Of a stretch of 64,000 nucleotides of DNA, positions 9,331 to 20,990 are shown piece after piece. The translations under genes were made by a program, and so were the position numbers. The stretch covers positions 62,001 to 126,000 of the forward strand of contig NZ_JNIW01000003.1 in NCBI RefSeq assembly GCF_000701425.1. The letters are read 5' to 3'. Below the pieces are notes generated by a model, which made no database searches, was not told the origin of the DNA, and saw nothing but the letters and a program-made list of their open reading frames with translations. This DNA comes from Deinococcus frigens DSM 12807 (GTDB taxonomy: Bacteria > Deinococcota > Deinococci > Deinococcales > Deinococcaceae). Positions within the stretch are counted from its first letter, which is position 1. Each line of letters starts with the position of its first letter.

Positions 9331-10503
9331 CTACCTAAACTCCGCCTTCTCCGGCTCCGGCAGCCTGTAGGCGATCACAGCGCTGGGAATCAGCAGGCTG
9401 ATGCTGACCAGGGCCGCCGTGGTGGGCGCGGTGGCGTCGGCCAGCATGCCCACCAGGAAGACCAGCAGGCCCGCAAAACCCCAGGAAAAGCCCATCATGA
9501 TGCTGCTGGCCACCGCCACATGTTCCGGGGCGTATTCCTGCGCGGTCACCACGCCCACCGGAATGCTGGCGTTGACCGCCGCGCCCACCACGAACGTCAG
9601 CGGGTAAAACCACCACTGGCCGGGATGCGACAGGATCAGCACGGCAAAGAACGGAATGGTGGTCAGGATGGCGGCGCGCAGAATGGGGGTGCGCCCGTAG
9701 CGGTCACTCAGCCGCCCGCCCACGATGCCGCCAATGGCGCTGGCAATGGCGTAGATGGCTAGGGTGAGGCCGACCTCGCGCTGGCCGAAGCCCCGGCCCA
9801 GCAGCATAAAGGGCAGCATGGTGTTGTAGCCCATGCTGGCCAGGGAACGCAGCACCGCCATGCCCCACAGCCACTGCATCGGGCCTCTAAAAATCTGGAC
9901 GTACTCGCGCAGCTTGAAGGTCCTGGCCTTCTGCGTTCCCGGCGGCGTGACCGCAAAGGTGATGGCCGCAAACACCACGCCGATCAGTGCGAACCACGGC
10001 AGATGCGTCAGGCCCACCCCGGCGAAGACCGGTCCCAGCGCCATGCCCGCCGTGCCGCCCGCGCTAAAGATGCTGGCCCACAGGCCCCGTTTGTCGGGCG
10101 GGCTGTTCTGCGCCACATAAGCCGCTCCCGCCGGGTGAAAGAAACCGCTGCCAAAACCCGCCACCGCCACCAGCAGAACCAGCGCCCCGAACAGCGGCAC
10201 GAAACCCATCAGCGTCAGGCCCAGGCCGGTCAGCAGCGGCCCCAGCGCAGCGGCGTAACGGCGGTCCAGCCGCTCACCCACGATGCCCAGCAGCGGCTGC
10301 ATCACTGAACTGGTCAGGCTGTAGACGCTGGACAGCAGCGTGACGGCGGCGATGCTGACGCCGTACTTGCTTTGCAGCGCGGGCATCAGCGGCGTGAGCA
10401 TCGCGCCGTAAGCGTCGTTGATGAAGTGGCCCGCCGTGACGGCCAGGGCGATGGCCGTGCCGTGCTGGATCACGGGAGTCGGGGAACTGACACGCACCTG
10501 CAT
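9331..10503 (-). CDS. MFS transporter, fosmidomycin-resistance (Fsr) family
   Basis: 390-residue, 12-TM major facilitator. The early sequence GHFINDAYGAMLTPLMPAL and the following LLSSVYSLTSSVMQPLLG are characteristic of the fosmidomycin-resistance branch of MFS drug exporters. A GGRLSDRYGR loop occurs in the second half. The true substrate is unknown. The start is ATG 10503, where TAACCT lies 7 nt upstream, so it is leaderless; the longer in-frame extension to 11238 runs through the opposite gene and is discarded. It is divergent from the PRTase-like gene and followed by a strong terminator. Confidence 0.88.
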   Translation of the reverse strand: MQVRVSSPTPVIQHGTAIALAVTAGHFINDAYGAMLTPLMPALQSKYGVSIAAVTLLSSVYSLTSSVMQPLLGIVGERLDRRYAAALGPLLTGLGLTLMGFVPLFGALVLLVAVAGFGSGFFHPAGAAYVAQNSPPDKRGLWASIFSAGGTAGMALGPVFAGVGLTHLPWFALIGVVFAAITFAVTPPGTQKARTFKLREYVQIFRGPMQWLWGMAVLRSLASMGYNTMLPFMLLGRGFGQREVGLTLAIYAIASAIGGIVGGRLSDRYGRTPILRAAILTTIPFFAVLILSHPGQWWFYPLTFVVGAAVNASIPVGVVTAQEYAPEHVAVASSIMMGFSWGFAGLLVFLVGMLADATAPTTAALVSISLLIPSAVIAYRLPEPEKAEFR

Positions 10504-10668
10504 GGAACGCAGGTTACCCTGCGCCGCGTGGGCCGGGGAGCGGGCCGTCCGGCCAGCCGGATCGACCTCCCGGCGGACGGCCACGCCCCCACCATCCCCC
10601 CCAGCAAAAGCTTGCACTAATCTGAACAGAGTGTGTCCGCTGCCGCCGAAAACCCGGTAGTCTGTCGC

Positions 10669-11247
10669 ATGGCCCACCCGCTTCTCGCTGTGATCACCCG
10701 GGCCTTGCCCAGCGAGACCCAGTTCGAGAATCGCCTGCGCGACCTGAGCCTGGGTGACCGCGCCGCCGTACTGGACCATTTCGATCTGCTTTTGCCGGAC
10801 TTCGATGTGGTGATCGCCCTGCCGGACGCCGAGAAGATGGCGCGCGGCCTGGCGCGCCTGCGGGGGACGCCGGTGGTCCTGGCCCAGCCGTATGGGACGG
10901 CACCCCCGGACGCCCGCCAGAACCGTCCTGACGGGCAAGTTCTGAACCTGCCGGACGCGAACTCCAACCACTGGTCCCTGCCGACGCCGGACCCCCTGCC
11001 TGAAGACCTCCAGACCGCCGTGCTCCTGACCCGGCAGCTCCAAGACGGCCTGCCCGAACTGCTCGTCGCCCTGCTGGCGGCCAAACGTGGCTGGACCGTG
11101 GGCACGGTGGCCACCGTGGTGGAGCGCACCAATTTCCGGGGCCGTACACGTCTGGAGTTGCAGGCGATGACCGTCCACGCCGCCTTGCAGATCGCCGACA
11201 CGCCCAGGGGGCTGGAACTGGAACGGCGCTTTCCTCATCCCGAATAA
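10669..11247 (+). CDS. Phosphoribosyltransferase-like protein (weak call)
   Basis: 192-residue cytoplasmic protein. The order of elements is reminiscent of type I phosphoribosyltransferases such as pyrE or apt: FDVVIALPDAEKMARGLARL, then GTPVVLA, then a late GWTVGTVATVVERTNFRGRTRL. The PRPP-binding loop with two acidic residues is not recognisable, so it may be a degenerate, regulatory or unrelated fold. The start is ATG 10669, with TAGTCT 5 nt upstream (leaderless). It is divergent from the Fsr-like exporter with about 165 bp between them. Confidence 0.45.
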   Translation: MAHPLLAVITRALPSETQFENRLRDLSLGDRAAVLDHFDLLLPDFDVVIALPDAEKMARGLARLRGTPVVLAQPYGTAPPDARQNRPDGQVLNLPDANSNHWSLPTPDPLPEDLQTAVLLTRQLQDGLPELLVALLAAKRGWTVGTVATVVERTNFRGRTRLELQAMTVHAALQIADTPRGLELERRFPHPE

Positions 11248-11265
11248 CAGGCGCTGGGCCGCCGT

Positions 11266-11793
11266 TCAGGTTCGTTCAGACTGGGCGGCGTATTGCGCCA
11301 GCGCCCGCTCCTCTGCCGGAATGCGGATCAGGAGTAGCAGCGCGGCGTTCAGCAATGAAAAGGCCAGGGCCGTGCGCCACGCGCCCACCGCCAGCGGCGC
11401 GGCAGCCAGTTCCAGCGCCACCACCGCGTAATTGGGGTGCTTCAGAGACCGGAACGGCCCGCCCGTGACCCGCTCGCCGCCTGGCACGATCAGGATGCGG
11501 GTGTTCCAGTAGCGGCCCAGGGTGCGAATCACCCAGTACCGCAGCGGCTGCGCCAGCACGAACAGCGCCAGCGCGGGCCAGTTCACCCGCCGCCCGGACG
11601 CGCGGCCCTCCAGAACGGTGCAGAGCATCCAGGCCGGGTGCAGCACGAAGAACAGCGGGTAATGGTCCCGCCCGTATTCCACCGCGCCGCGTTCGCGCGC
11701 CCAGCGTTCGTTGGCGCGGGCCAAACGCAGCTCCAACAGGCGCTGAACGCTTAAAAAGGCCAGGAGAAGGGGGGCGAGGGTGCGGGCGCGCAT
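11266..11793 (-). CDS. Isoprenylcysteine carboxyl methyltransferase (ICMT)-family membrane protein
   Basis: 175 residues with about five TM segments. The C-terminal core RTLGRYWNTRILIVPGG, then GPFRSLKHPNYAVVALE and RIPAEERAL, is the SAM-binding part of the ICMT/YpbQ family. In Bacillus YpbQ accompanies type III polyketide synthases and methylates alkylpyrones; no such partner is seen here. The start at ATG 11793 is leaderless: TAAGCT (11805-11800, minus) is 6 nt upstream and its TAA doubles as the stop codon of the preceding gene. The substrate is unknown. Confidence 0.75.
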   Translation of the reverse strand: MRARTLAPLLLAFLSVQRLLELRLARANERWARERGAVEYGRDHYPLFFVLHPAWMLCTVLEGRASGRRVNWPALALFVLAQPLRYWVIRTLGRYWNTRILIVPGGERVTGGPFRSLKHPNYAVVALELAAAPLAVGAWRTALAFSLLNAALLLLIRIPAEERALAQYAAQSERT

Positions 11794-11802
11794 GGAGTCA
11801 GC

Positions 11803-12717
11803 TTAAGTGCTGGTCAGCGTGTACATGGAAACGGCATACGCTTCGGGCAGCTCGAAGGTCATGTGAACGAGCTTGGCACTCAGCGCCTCGCCTGCCCGGT
11901 CCAGGCCCAGCGCGCCGAAGCCCTGCGGAGTCTGTAGGGCCAGCCGAGCGCTGTTTTCCGCGTTTTGTTGATCAATGGGAAGTACGGTCCAACTCTGGGC
12001 GGCCAGTTGAGGTTTGAAACTCGCGAGCAAGGCACCGAGATCAAGAGTCTGACCCTCCGGCGGAATCAGCAAAGCGCTCTCCGAGCGGTCTACACCGCCG
12101 CTGCCACCCTGCGGCACCACCTGCCAGCCCGGCGGAGCGCTCAACGTGGGCAGCGGAGCCTGGTCAAAGTTCTCGAAATGCGGGTGCGGACGCTGTCCCA
12201 GCCAGTGGCCGATGACCTCTTCCTGCTGATCCTCCACCGTCAGCCAGACCTGGGTGAGCGCCCCGGCATCTGCGCCACGGGTTTGCAGGGTCAGCAGGCG
12301 AGCGGCGGCGGCGTGAACCGCGTTCCAGGTGGTCTGGGCGTGTTCGACGAACGCCTGTTGCCACATCTGCCCGGCCTGCCAACCCTGGCGCGTGAACTCG
12401 GCCCTGAGCGTCTCCATGACCTGCGGCTGGGGGGCGGCCACATCCAGGCAGACGCGCCAGCGCGTGAGTTGCCGCGCGACAGGCGGTTGCTGCCGGTTGC
12501 CATAAGAGAAAGTCCAGCGGGTTGCGGCGCTGCGGACGCTGCCCCACAGGCGCGTTCCGGGAAGGTCCGGCCAGCGAAGCGGGAAATCACCCGGCCAGGC
12601 GTCAGGAAACACGGCCACACCCGCCTCGCCGTCCTCGCCAGACCCCAGCAGGCGGCGCAGGAACTCCAGCTCAAGCTCGATTCGCCCAGTCATGCGGCCA
12701 GTTTCGCGCCCGAGCAT
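11803..12717 (-). CDS. Hypothetical protein
   Basis: About 304 residues, soluble, with no signal peptide or membrane segment and no motif I recognise. It is rich in Trp and Gln (WRVCLDVAAPQ, QGWQAGQMWQQAF), with a middle region that could be alpha-helical. ATG 12717 has TAGAAC 8 nt upstream; ATG 12693 (MTGRIELEL) is an alternative. It lies between meaB and the ICMT-like gene on the same strand, with 11-nt and 9-nt gaps. It is probably a real lineage-specific gene because the frame is clean and fills the space between neighbours. Confidence 0.6.
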   Translation of the reverse strand: MLGRETGRMTGRIELELEFLRRLLGSGEDGEAGVAVFPDAWPGDFPLRWPDLPGTRLWGSVRSAATRWTFSYGNRQQPPVARQLTRWRVCLDVAAPQPQVMETLRAEFTRQGWQAGQMWQQAFVEHAQTTWNAVHAAAARLLTLQTRGADAGALTQVWLTVEDQQEEVIGHWLGQRPHPHFENFDQAPLPTLSAPPGWQVVPQGGSGGVDRSESALLIPPEGQTLDLGALLASFKPQLAAQSWTVLPIDQQNAENSARLALQTPQGFGALGLDRAGEALSAKLVHMTFELPEAYAVSMYTLTST

Positions 12718-12728
12718 GAGACCTGGTT

Positions 12729-13670
12729 CTAACTGCCCAACAGCTCGTCCGCCGCCGCCTCGGCGTCCAGTTCGCCGCGCGCCACCCGGGCGTAAAGATC
12801 ACCGCCAGCGTCGCGGGTGCGGCGCAGCAGGCGCTCTTGCACCAGCGAACGGACCTCGAATTCGGCGCGCAGGCGGCGGCGTTCCTGCAAGCCCGCCTCA
12901 CCCAGATGGGCGCGGTGTTTTAAGACCGCCTCGATCACGCTCTGGACACCCTCAGCCTCAGAGGCGATGGTCTTGCGGACCGGGGCCAGCCAGGTGTGCT
13001 CGTCGTGCCAGCCCAGCGCCTGCGCCGAGGTCAACTCACGCACTGTGCGCGAGGAGCCGGGCAGGTCCGCCTTGTTCACGGCGATCACGTCTGCGATTTC
13101 CATGATTCCGGCCTTGAACGCCTGCACGCCGTCACCCCCGGCGGGCGTGACCACCAGCAGGGTGTGGTCACAGGCGGCGGCCACGTCCACCTCCGACTGC
13201 CCCACACCCACGGTTTCCAGAATGATCCAGTCGAAGTGTTGTCCTGTGGGGCCGCCGCCCTCCAGCAGCGCCAGCACCGCCATCGTGCGGGCCGAGAGGC
13301 CGCCCAGCGCGCCCCGGCTGGCCAGGGAACGCACGAACACCCCGGAATCGGCGTGGTGGCGCAGCATGCGGATGCGGTCTCCCAGAATCGCGCCGCCGGA
13401 ATACGGGCTGCTGGGGTCCACCGCCAGCACCGCCACCCGCTGGCCCTGCGCCCGCAAGGCAGAAATCAGCGCGTCGGTCAGCGTGCTCTTGCCGCTGCCG
13501 GGGCTGCCCGTGATGCCCAGCACCACCGAACGGATGCCGCCCGAACGCGCGAGTTGCAGCAGGGGCCGGGCGGCGGGCAATCCCGCTTCGGCCAGCGTGA
13601 CGGCGCGGGCCAGGGCGCGGGGATCGCCCGACTGGTAGCGGGCGGCGAGGTCCGGGGCCGGGCTGGTCAC
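12729..13670 (-). CDS. meaB: Methylmalonyl-CoA mutase-associated GTPase MeaB (ArgK family)
   Basis: G3E-family GTPase that gates cofactor loading and protects adenosylcobalamin-dependent methylmalonyl-CoA mutase. About 313 residues with P-loop GSPGSGKST, DPSSPYSGGAILGDRIRM, the ETVGVGQSEVDV switch region and NKAD. I chose GTG 13670 because GGAGG lies 5-6 nt upstream; the longer frame to 13733 has no support. The partner mutase is not in the window. It is functionally linked to the B12 importer at 2.8-6.0 kb through its cofactor. Confidence 0.92.
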   Translation of the reverse strand: MTSPAPDLAARYQSGDPRALARAVTLAEAGLPAARPLLQLARSGGIRSVVLGITGSPGSGKSTLTDALISALRAQGQRVAVLAVDPSSPYSGGAILGDRIRMLRHHADSGVFVRSLASRGALGGLSARTMAVLALLEGGGPTGQHFDWIILETVGVGQSEVDVAAACDHTLLVVTPAGGDGVQAFKAGIMEIADVIAVNKADLPGSSRTVRELTSAQALGWHDEHTWLAPVRKTIASEAEGVQSVIEAVLKHRAHLGEAGLQERRRLRAEFEVRSLVQERLLRRTRDAGGDLYARVARGELDAEAAADELLGS

Positions 13671-13794
13671 CGGAGCCTCCGGGAGATGGGGCGGGTTCGC
13701 CGCTGACCGGCCCCCCCTCCCCGCCTCTCCCACGCGCGGGAAGCAACAGAGAAAAACCTTTGATCCCCGGACCCTTCCACCCTCAGACTGCCCC

Positions 13795-14531
13795 TCACTG
13801 CGTCTGCCCCAGCACGTCGTCGGCCTCCGTCGCCTCGATCAGGTCCTCCAGGTGCGCGTCGTCGTTGAAGCCCAGCAGGGTGCCGCTGTTCTCGCCCAGC
13901 AGGACGCGGGTGATGCTGGTGTTGGTGACGCTCAGGCGTGCCCAGGCGTTGGCGGGAACGCCGCCCAGGGCCAGACCCACGGCCACCCGCACCACGCCGC
14001 CATGCGTGAAGACCAGCACGCGCTGCCCCGGATGCCGGGCGCGCAGGGCCTCCAGCGCCGCGCCGCTGCGGGCGTACAGGTTCTCCATGCTCTCGCCACC
14101 GGGCCGCCGGGTGGCCCAGGGATCGGCCTTCAGGTCTTCCAGATAGTCCGGGTACTGCTCCCGGATGTCCGCGATCACCAGGCCCGACAGCTCGCCCACG
14201 TCGATCTCGCGCAGGCCGGGATCACGCTGTACCGGGGGCGGCCCTTCCAGGCGCTCGGCCACCGCCTCCGCCGTCTGGGAGGCACGCAGCAGGTCACTGG
14301 TATACACCGCGCCAAAATGCTGCCCGGCCAGCCGCTCGGCCAGGCTGGCGGCCTGGAGAATGCCGATGTGGCTCAGGGGCACGTCGGCCTGCCCCTGATA
14401 GCGGCCCTCGGTGTTCCAGGTGCTCTCGCCGTGGCGCACCACCCAGAACTCGGTGGCGCTGCGGCGGTCCGGCGGCGTGAAGCCGAAGGGGGCCAGCCGC
14501 CCCTTGAGCGCCCTGGGTGTGGTGGAAGAGG

Positions 14532-14535
<4 letters not shown>
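13795..14535 (-). CDS. Histidine phosphatase (phosphoglycerate mutase-like)
   Basis: 246 residues of the branch 1 histidine phosphatase superfamily. The catalytic motif VVRHGESTWN includes the phospho-accepting His. Later GLREIDVGELSG supplies the acidic residue and VFTHGGVVR the second His. Possible functions include cofactor-dependent phosphoglycerate mutase, alpha-ribazole phosphatase (CobC) or a broad phosphatase; sequence alone does not decide. The start is TTG 14535, overlapping the purM stop by 4 nt (TTGA), so translation is coupled to purM. The 30-residue N-terminal extension before the first strand is unusual. Confidence 0.82.
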
Positions 14536-15596
<1,061 letters not shown>

Positions 15597-15669
15597 GAAC
15601 CTCCTGCCCCGCCGCGTGGGCGGGCCTGGGGCGCAGTTTACCCGAGCGGAACAATCGGCGGCGGGGGTC

Positions 15670-16419
15670 TCAGGTTCTGGGCTGGACATCCTGGGCGGCG
15701 GCGTCCTCTGCCAGGCCCTTTCCCCCGCCCTGCGCGCCCGCCGCGCGCCGCGCCAGTAGCCAGCGCACAAGCGCCACGCCGCCCACCAGCAGCGACATGA
15801 TCGCCAGCCCCCAGAACAGCCGCCGGGCCGACCCGCTGAGCCACACCACCAGCAGCGTGACCGGCAGCACGCCCACGGCAGTGGCCAGCATGAAGGGCCG
15901 GAAGCCCATGCGCGCCGCCCCCGCCACCAGGCTCAGGACCTCGGCGGGCAGCACCGGCATCAGGCGCACCAGCAGCACGCCCTGCGCGCCGTACCGGTTC
16001 ATGAAGTCCTGCGCCCGCGTCCTGGCCCGCTCCCCGGCCAGCGCACGGATCATGGGTTCGCCCAGCGCCCGCCCCAGGCCGTAGCCCGCCGCCGCCCCCA
16101 ACAGCGCCCCGGCGAACACGATAAAAAAGCCCGCCACCAGGCCGTAGGCCCGCACCGTCACCGCCGTCAGCACCAGCGAGGGCAGCACCGGGATCACCGC
16201 CTGGATCACGTAGGCCACCAGCAACGCCACCGGCCCGGCCCAGCCCAGCGTATCCACAAAACGGTGCGTGACCTCCGGGTTTTGCGAGGTCAGCGCCGCG
16301 TAGCCGCGTCCCAGGAACACGCGCACCTCCGGGACCAGCAGCAGGCCCAGCAGCAGCGCCACCATCGCGGCCATCAGGATCAGGCGCAGATGGCGCGGAG
16401 GGCGCAGGGCGGCAATCAT
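15670..16419 (-). CDS. TVP38/TMEM64 (VTT/DedA-like) membrane protein
   Basis: About 249 residues with five to six hydrophobic segments. The VTT-domain core shows a re-entrant-loop pattern: IPVLPSLVLTAVTVRAYG, then GAALLGAAAGYGLGR-like glycine-rich helices and LVRLMPVLPAEVLSLVAGAARM. DedA/VTT proteins act in membrane homeostasis and lipid scrambling or undecaprenyl-phosphate recycling; the role here is unknown. ATG 16419 is 7 nt after TACACT (leaderless); a GGAGG also falls in the gap. The longer in-frame N-terminus to 16617 is discarded. Confidence 0.82.
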   Translation of the reverse strand: MIAALRPPRHLRLILMAAMVALLLGLLLVPEVRVFLGRGYAALTSQNPEVTHRFVDTLGWAGPVALLVAYVIQAVIPVLPSLVLTAVTVRAYGLVAGFFIVFAGALLGAAAGYGLGRALGEPMIRALAGERARTRAQDFMNRYGAQGVLLVRLMPVLPAEVLSLVAGAARMGFRPFMLATAVGVLPVTLLVVWLSGSARRLFWGLAIMSLLVGGVALVRWLLARRAAGAQGGGKGLAEDAAAQDVQPRT

Positions 16420-16432
16420 CGCCTCCAGTGTA

Positions 16433-16680
16433 GGGCCACCGGGCCTGAGCTGCGCCTGACTATTGGATGACCTGTTGGGGGGGAGTGGAGGGGGACAGGC
16501 GTTGCGGCGAAATGGACGCTGAGCTGCTCCAGTCGGCTTCGCCGTCCACTGCCTTTGACGGGGAGCTGAGGGCTGGACTTGCACCGGACTTGCAAAGCGG
16601 CGAAGCAAAGGGGTCAACCTGGCCTGGCGACCCCAGAATCTGGCCCCACTGTGGTCCCCTCAGCCCGCCCCCGTCTGCGC
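16433..16680. other. Intergenic region between TVP38 and the purH leader
   Basis: About 250 bp without a convincing gene. Short frames on both strands are open only because GC is high. The stretch around 16500-16620 is compositionally normal and may be part of a dispersed Deinococcus intergenic repeat, but I cannot show a second copy in this window. Confidence 0.4.
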
Positions 16681-16686
16681 TATGCT
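16681..16686 (+). promoter_or_regulatory. -10 element of the purH leader transcript
   Basis: TATGCT lies 5-10 nt before the first conserved helix of the ZTP aptamer, the expected position if transcription starts at about 16693. No clear -35 is visible. Confidence 0.5.
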
Positions 16687-16691
16687 TGGCC

Positions 16692-16773
<82 letters not shown>

Positions 16774-16776
<3 letters not shown>

Positions 16777-16812
16777 ACGGTTGCCGCACACGCGGCGCGT
16801 CCGGAGTCTTTT
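16774..16812 (+). terminator. Intrinsic terminator of the ZTP riboswitch
   Basis: CGGACG (16774-16779) pairs with CGTCCG (16798-16803) and GCCGC (16783-16787) with GCGGC (16792-16796), with an ACAC loop. A U-rich tract with TTTT follows. The left arm abuts the 3' pseudoknot strand of the aptamer, the arrangement needed for ligand-dependent antitermination. purH starts 28 nt downstream. Confidence 0.85.
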
Positions 16813-16839
16813 CTCGGAATATCCAGAGGTGGTAAGAAC

Positions 16840-18372
16840 ATGGGCAGACGGGCACTGATCTCGGTCAGCGACAAGACGGGCGTGGTGGAGTTCGGGCGGG
16901 CACTCACGCGGCGCGGCTGGACGCTGCTCAGCACGGGCGGCACCTTCGCGGCCTTGCAGCAGGCGGGCGTGCCCGTCACGGCGGTCAGTGACGTGACCGG
17001 CTTTCCCGAGATGCTGGGCGGGCGGGTCAAGACCCTGCACCCCGCCATCCACGGCGGCATCCTGGCCCGGCGCGAGGACGGGCATCTGGCCGAGCTGGCC
17101 GCGCAGGGCCTTTCGACCATCGATCTGGTGTGCGTCAACCTGTACCCCTTCCGCACAACGGTGGCGCGCGGCGCACCCGACGCGGACGTAATCGAGAACA
17201 TCGACATCGGCGGCCCGGCCATGATTCGCTCGGCGGCCAAGAACCACGCGGGCGTGCTGGTGCTGGTGGACCCGGCGGATTACGAACTGGCCCTTGACGA
17301 TGAGGTCAGCGGGGCCGACCGCCGCCGCCTGGCCGCCAAGGCCTACCGCCACACCAGCGAGTACGACGCCGCCATCACCGCGTATCTGGAAGGCGATGCG
17401 GACGAACTGCCCACCAGACTCCCGCCTGAACTGACCCTGAACCTGTCCAGGGTGGCCGAGGTCCGTTACGGCGAGAACCCCCACCAGCCCGGCGCGATCT
17501 ACCGCTGGGGCGGGGCGCGGGGAGCAGTGATCGACGCCCGCGTGGTGACCGGAAAACCCATGAGCTTCAACAACTACGCCGATGCGGACGCCGCCTGGAC
17601 GCTGTGTACGGAGCTTGGGCAGCAGGAAGAGGGCACGGTCTGCGTGGCCGTCAAGCACGGCAACCCCTGCGGCGTGGCGCGGGCGAATACTGCAAGGGCC
17701 GCCTGGGAGCTGGCGCGCGACGCCGATACCCTCAGCGTCTTTGGGGGCGTGGTGGCGGTGAGCGGCACGGTGGACCTGTCGGCGGCCCAGGCCATGCGCG
17801 GCACTTTTCTGGAAGTGCTGATCGCGCCGGACGTGACGCCGCAGGCCGTGGCATGGTTCGCGGCCAGAAAACCCGATCTGCGCGTGCTGATCGCCGGAAA
17901 AGCCGAGTCGGTCAGCGTGCTGGACCTGCGCCCCCTGGCGGGCGGCTTCGCCGTGCAGGAGCGCGACGCCCGCCCCTGGGACGACCTGTGCCCGGAGGTG
18001 GTCACGGCGCGGCAGCCCAGGGACGAGGAGTGGAACGATCTGCGTTTCGCCTGGGCTACTGTTAAGCACGCCCGCAGCAACGCGGTGGTGCTGGCGCGCG
18101 GCGGCGTCAGCGTGGGCCTGGGCGCGGGGGCCGTGAGCCGTATCTGGGCCGCCGAACGCGCCGTGGCGAACGCGGGCGAGCGGGCGCGGGGGGCGTCGCT
18201 GGCCTCCGAGGCGTTCTTTCCCTTCGACGATGTGGTGCGGCTGGCCGCCAGCGCCGGGGTCACCGCCATCCTGCAACCGGGCGGCGCAAAACGTGACCCC
18301 GAGGTGATTGACGCCGCCAACGAACTGGGCCTGAGCATGGTCTTCACGGGTTCGCGTCATTTCCGGCATTAA
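16840..18372 (+). CDS. purH: Bifunctional AICAR transformylase / IMP cyclohydrolase
   Basis: PurH performs the last two steps to IMP. 510 residues: an N-terminal MGS-like IMP cyclohydrolase domain ([19 protein letters not shown], and [15 protein letters not shown]) and a C-terminal AICAR transformylase domain with the catalytic KHGNPCG motif and the late FFPFDD. I chose ATG 16840 because the conserved domain begins there and AGAGGTGG precedes it. The upstream in-frame extension is riboswitch leader. It forms an operon with folD (1-nt gap) and is controlled by a ZTP riboswitch. Confidence 0.96.
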   Translation: MGRRALISVSDKTGVVEFGRALTRRGWTLLSTGGTFAALQQAGVPVTAVSDVTGFPEMLGGRVKTLHPAIHGGILARREDGHLAELAAQGLSTIDLVCVNLYPFRTTVARGAPDADVIENIDIGGPAMIRSAAKNHAGVLVLVDPADYELALDDEVSGADRRRLAAKAYRHTSEYDAAITAYLEGDADELPTRLPPELTLNLSRVAEVRYGENPHQPGAIYRWGGARGAVIDARVVTGKPMSFNNYADADAAWTLCTELGQQEEGTVCVAVKHGNPCGVARANTARAAWELARDADTLSVFGGVVAVSGTVDLSAAQAMRGTFLEVLIAPDVTPQAVAWFAARKPDLRVLIAGKAESVSVLDLRPLAGGFAVQERDARPWDDLCPEVVTARQPRDEEWNDLRFAWATVKHARSNAVVLARGGVSVGLGAGAVSRIWAAERAVANAGERARGASLASEAFFPFDDVVRLAASAGVTAILQPGGAKRDPEVIDAANELGLSMVFTGSRHFRH

Positions 18373-18373
18373 G

Positions 18374-19258
<885 letters not shown>

Positions 19259-19310
19259 TGTTGTTCAGACGCGGTCAGGGTCATTCGGTGCCCACCCCCA
19301 GCGGAAGGAC

Positions 19311-20423
19311 ATGACCCGCACGCTGAGCGCCGCCTTTCTGACCGACGCGCCGCGTGTGGCGGGGAGCGAGATCTGGCTGCTGGAGGTGCTGCCCCGGCTG
19401 AGCGCCCACGGCATCCGGCCCAGTGTCTTTCTGCCGCAGGCCGGGCCGCTGGACGAACTGGCCGCACGGCTGGGTGCGGCGGGGGTGGCGGCCCACCGTT
19501 ATGCCCGGTTCACTGACCTGCCTGCCCTGAGCGCCGACTTCGACGTGCGCGTGCTTCAGGCCTGGACGCCCGCCGCCTATACGGCGCTGTTGCCCACCCT
19601 GGCCGCGCCGCGCGTGGTGATCGTTCATGACCAACTGGACTACCATTATCCCCTGGGCCTGCGCCTCCTGTACCGCGAGATTTACCGCCACACCAAAGCA
19701 CGCCCGCAACGCCTGGCCGAGCGCGTGGTCACGGTCTCCGAGTGGGGGCGCGCTTTCCTGCAACGGCTGGGCGGGGCAGAGGTGACGGCCCTGCGCAATG
19801 GCGTGGACCCGGAGCGCTTCCAGCCCGCCAGTCAGGCCGCGCGTCAGCGTCTGCGGGCCGAACTGGGCTTTGACCGTTTCACTGTGCTGGTCCCTGGCCG
19901 CTTTGCCCCGGAAAAGAACCAGCTCGCCGCAGTGCTTGCGGCCCGGCACGCGCGGGGACTGGATTTCGTATTTGCGGGCGATATGGATTCCGGCACGGGG
20001 GCGCTGGCGAGGCGGCTGGCGGGGCGGCTGGGGCTGGACAACGCACGTTTCCTGGGCCGCCGCTGGGACATGCCGGAGCTGTACCGCGCCGCAGACGCCC
20101 TGCTGCAACCCACCCTGGCCGAGAATCAATCGCTGGTCACGCTGGAGGCCATGAGTTCGGGGTTGCCGGTGGTCACCACGCCCATTCCGGCGCAGGCAGA
20201 ACTGGTGGGCGGGGGCCGGGGCGGGGTGCTGGTGCCGCCCCAGCCCACGCTGCTGGCCCGCGCCCTGAACGCGCTGGCCGCCCACCCGGACCGCGCGCGG
20301 GCGCTGGGCGCAGCGGGACGGGGGCAGGTGCTGGCGCGGCATACCCTGACCCAAACGGCCACCCGGACGGCGCAGCTTTTGCGGGAGGCAGCAGAGCCGT
20401 CAGGCCGCACACCCCTCAACTGA
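19311..20423 (+). CDS. Glycosyltransferase family 4-type (GT-B fold)
   Basis: 370 residues. The C-terminal GT-B nucleotide-sugar domain is clear: [17 protein letters not shown], then [22 protein letters not shown] and the E-x7-E region [18 protein letters not shown]. The N-terminal domain contains a [13 protein letters not shown] acceptor-side motif. It probably adds a sugar to a lipid or polysaccharide at the inner membrane; donor and acceptor cannot be deduced. ATG 19311 follows GGAAGG closely. Its 3' end overlaps the convergent flavin reductase gene by 8 nt. Confidence 0.88.
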   Translation: MTRTLSAAFLTDAPRVAGSEIWLLEVLPRLSAHGIRPSVFLPQAGPLDELAARLGAAGVAAHRYARFTDLPALSADFDVRVLQAWTPAAYTALLPTLAAPRVVIVHDQLDYHYPLGLRLLYREIYRHTKARPQRLAERVVTVSEWGRAFLQRLGGAEVTALRNGVDPERFQPASQAARQRLRAELGFDRFTVLVPGRFAPEKNQLAAVLAARHARGLDFVFAGDMDSGTGALARRLAGRLGLDNARFLGRRWDMPELYRAADALLQPTLAENQSLVTLEAMSSGLPVVTTPIPAQAELVGGGRGGVLVPPQPTLLARALNALAAHPDRARALGAAGRGQVLARHTLTQTATRTAQLLREAAEPSGRTPLN

Positions 20424-20967
20424 AACTTTCGGGCACATGGATTTCCCGCTCCTGCGTGGTTGTCACGTAAGTGCTGCGCCCCAGATACACCGCCGCCTCG
20501 CCCGTGAACAGCCGCTGGCCGTCATAACAGGCGGGATCGTGCCGGACTTCCAGCACCTCGCCCACGAACAGGTCATGGTCCCCGGTGGCGACGGTCTGGA
20601 TGACCCGGCAGCGGTAATACAGGTAGGCGTCGGCCAGGGCCAGCGGCGCGCCGGGCAGGGTTTCCAGGCCCAGCCGGGCGAACTTGTCCTTGTGTGGCAG
20701 CTCGTGCAGAGACAGCACGCCCGTGCCCTGGACCTCTCTGGCACGCGCGGCAGGCAGAAAGTTGATCCCGAAAACGCCGCTTCCCGCCACCAGCGCGTGC
20801 GTGGCCCGCTCCCGCCCGATCAGCACGCCGTACATCGGCGGCTGGGCGCTCAGGGCGGTGTGCCAGCCTGCCGCCATCACGTTGCGGACCCCGGCATGTT
20901 CAGCCGTGACCAGCGCCACCGTGCCGGGGTAATAGCCGAAAAACTGCGTGCCTGTCTCGCTGAGCAT
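20416..20967 (-). CDS. Flavin reductase family protein (FMN-binding split barrel)
   Basis: 183 residues. The pattern YYPGTVALVTAEHAGVRNVMAAGW near the start, VLIGRERATHALV and GVFGINFL matches the flavin reductase-like FMN-binding domain (HpaC/DIM6 type). It probably binds FMN and reduces it with NAD(P)H or acts as an FMN-dependent oxidoreductase. ATG 20967 is 7 nt after TATCCT, a leaderless start. There is no adjacent monooxygenase partner. Confidence 0.82.
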   Translation of the reverse strand: MLSETGTQFFGYYPGTVALVTAEHAGVRNVMAAGWHTALSAQPPMYGVLIGRERATHALVAGSGVFGINFLPAARAREVQGTGVLSLHELPHKDKFARLGLETLPGAPLALADAYLYYRCRVIQTVATGDHDLFVGEVLEVRHDPACYDGQRLFTGEAAVYLGRSTYVTTTQEREIHVPESFS

Positions 20968-20990
20968 GGGGGCCAGGATAGCGGGTGGGG

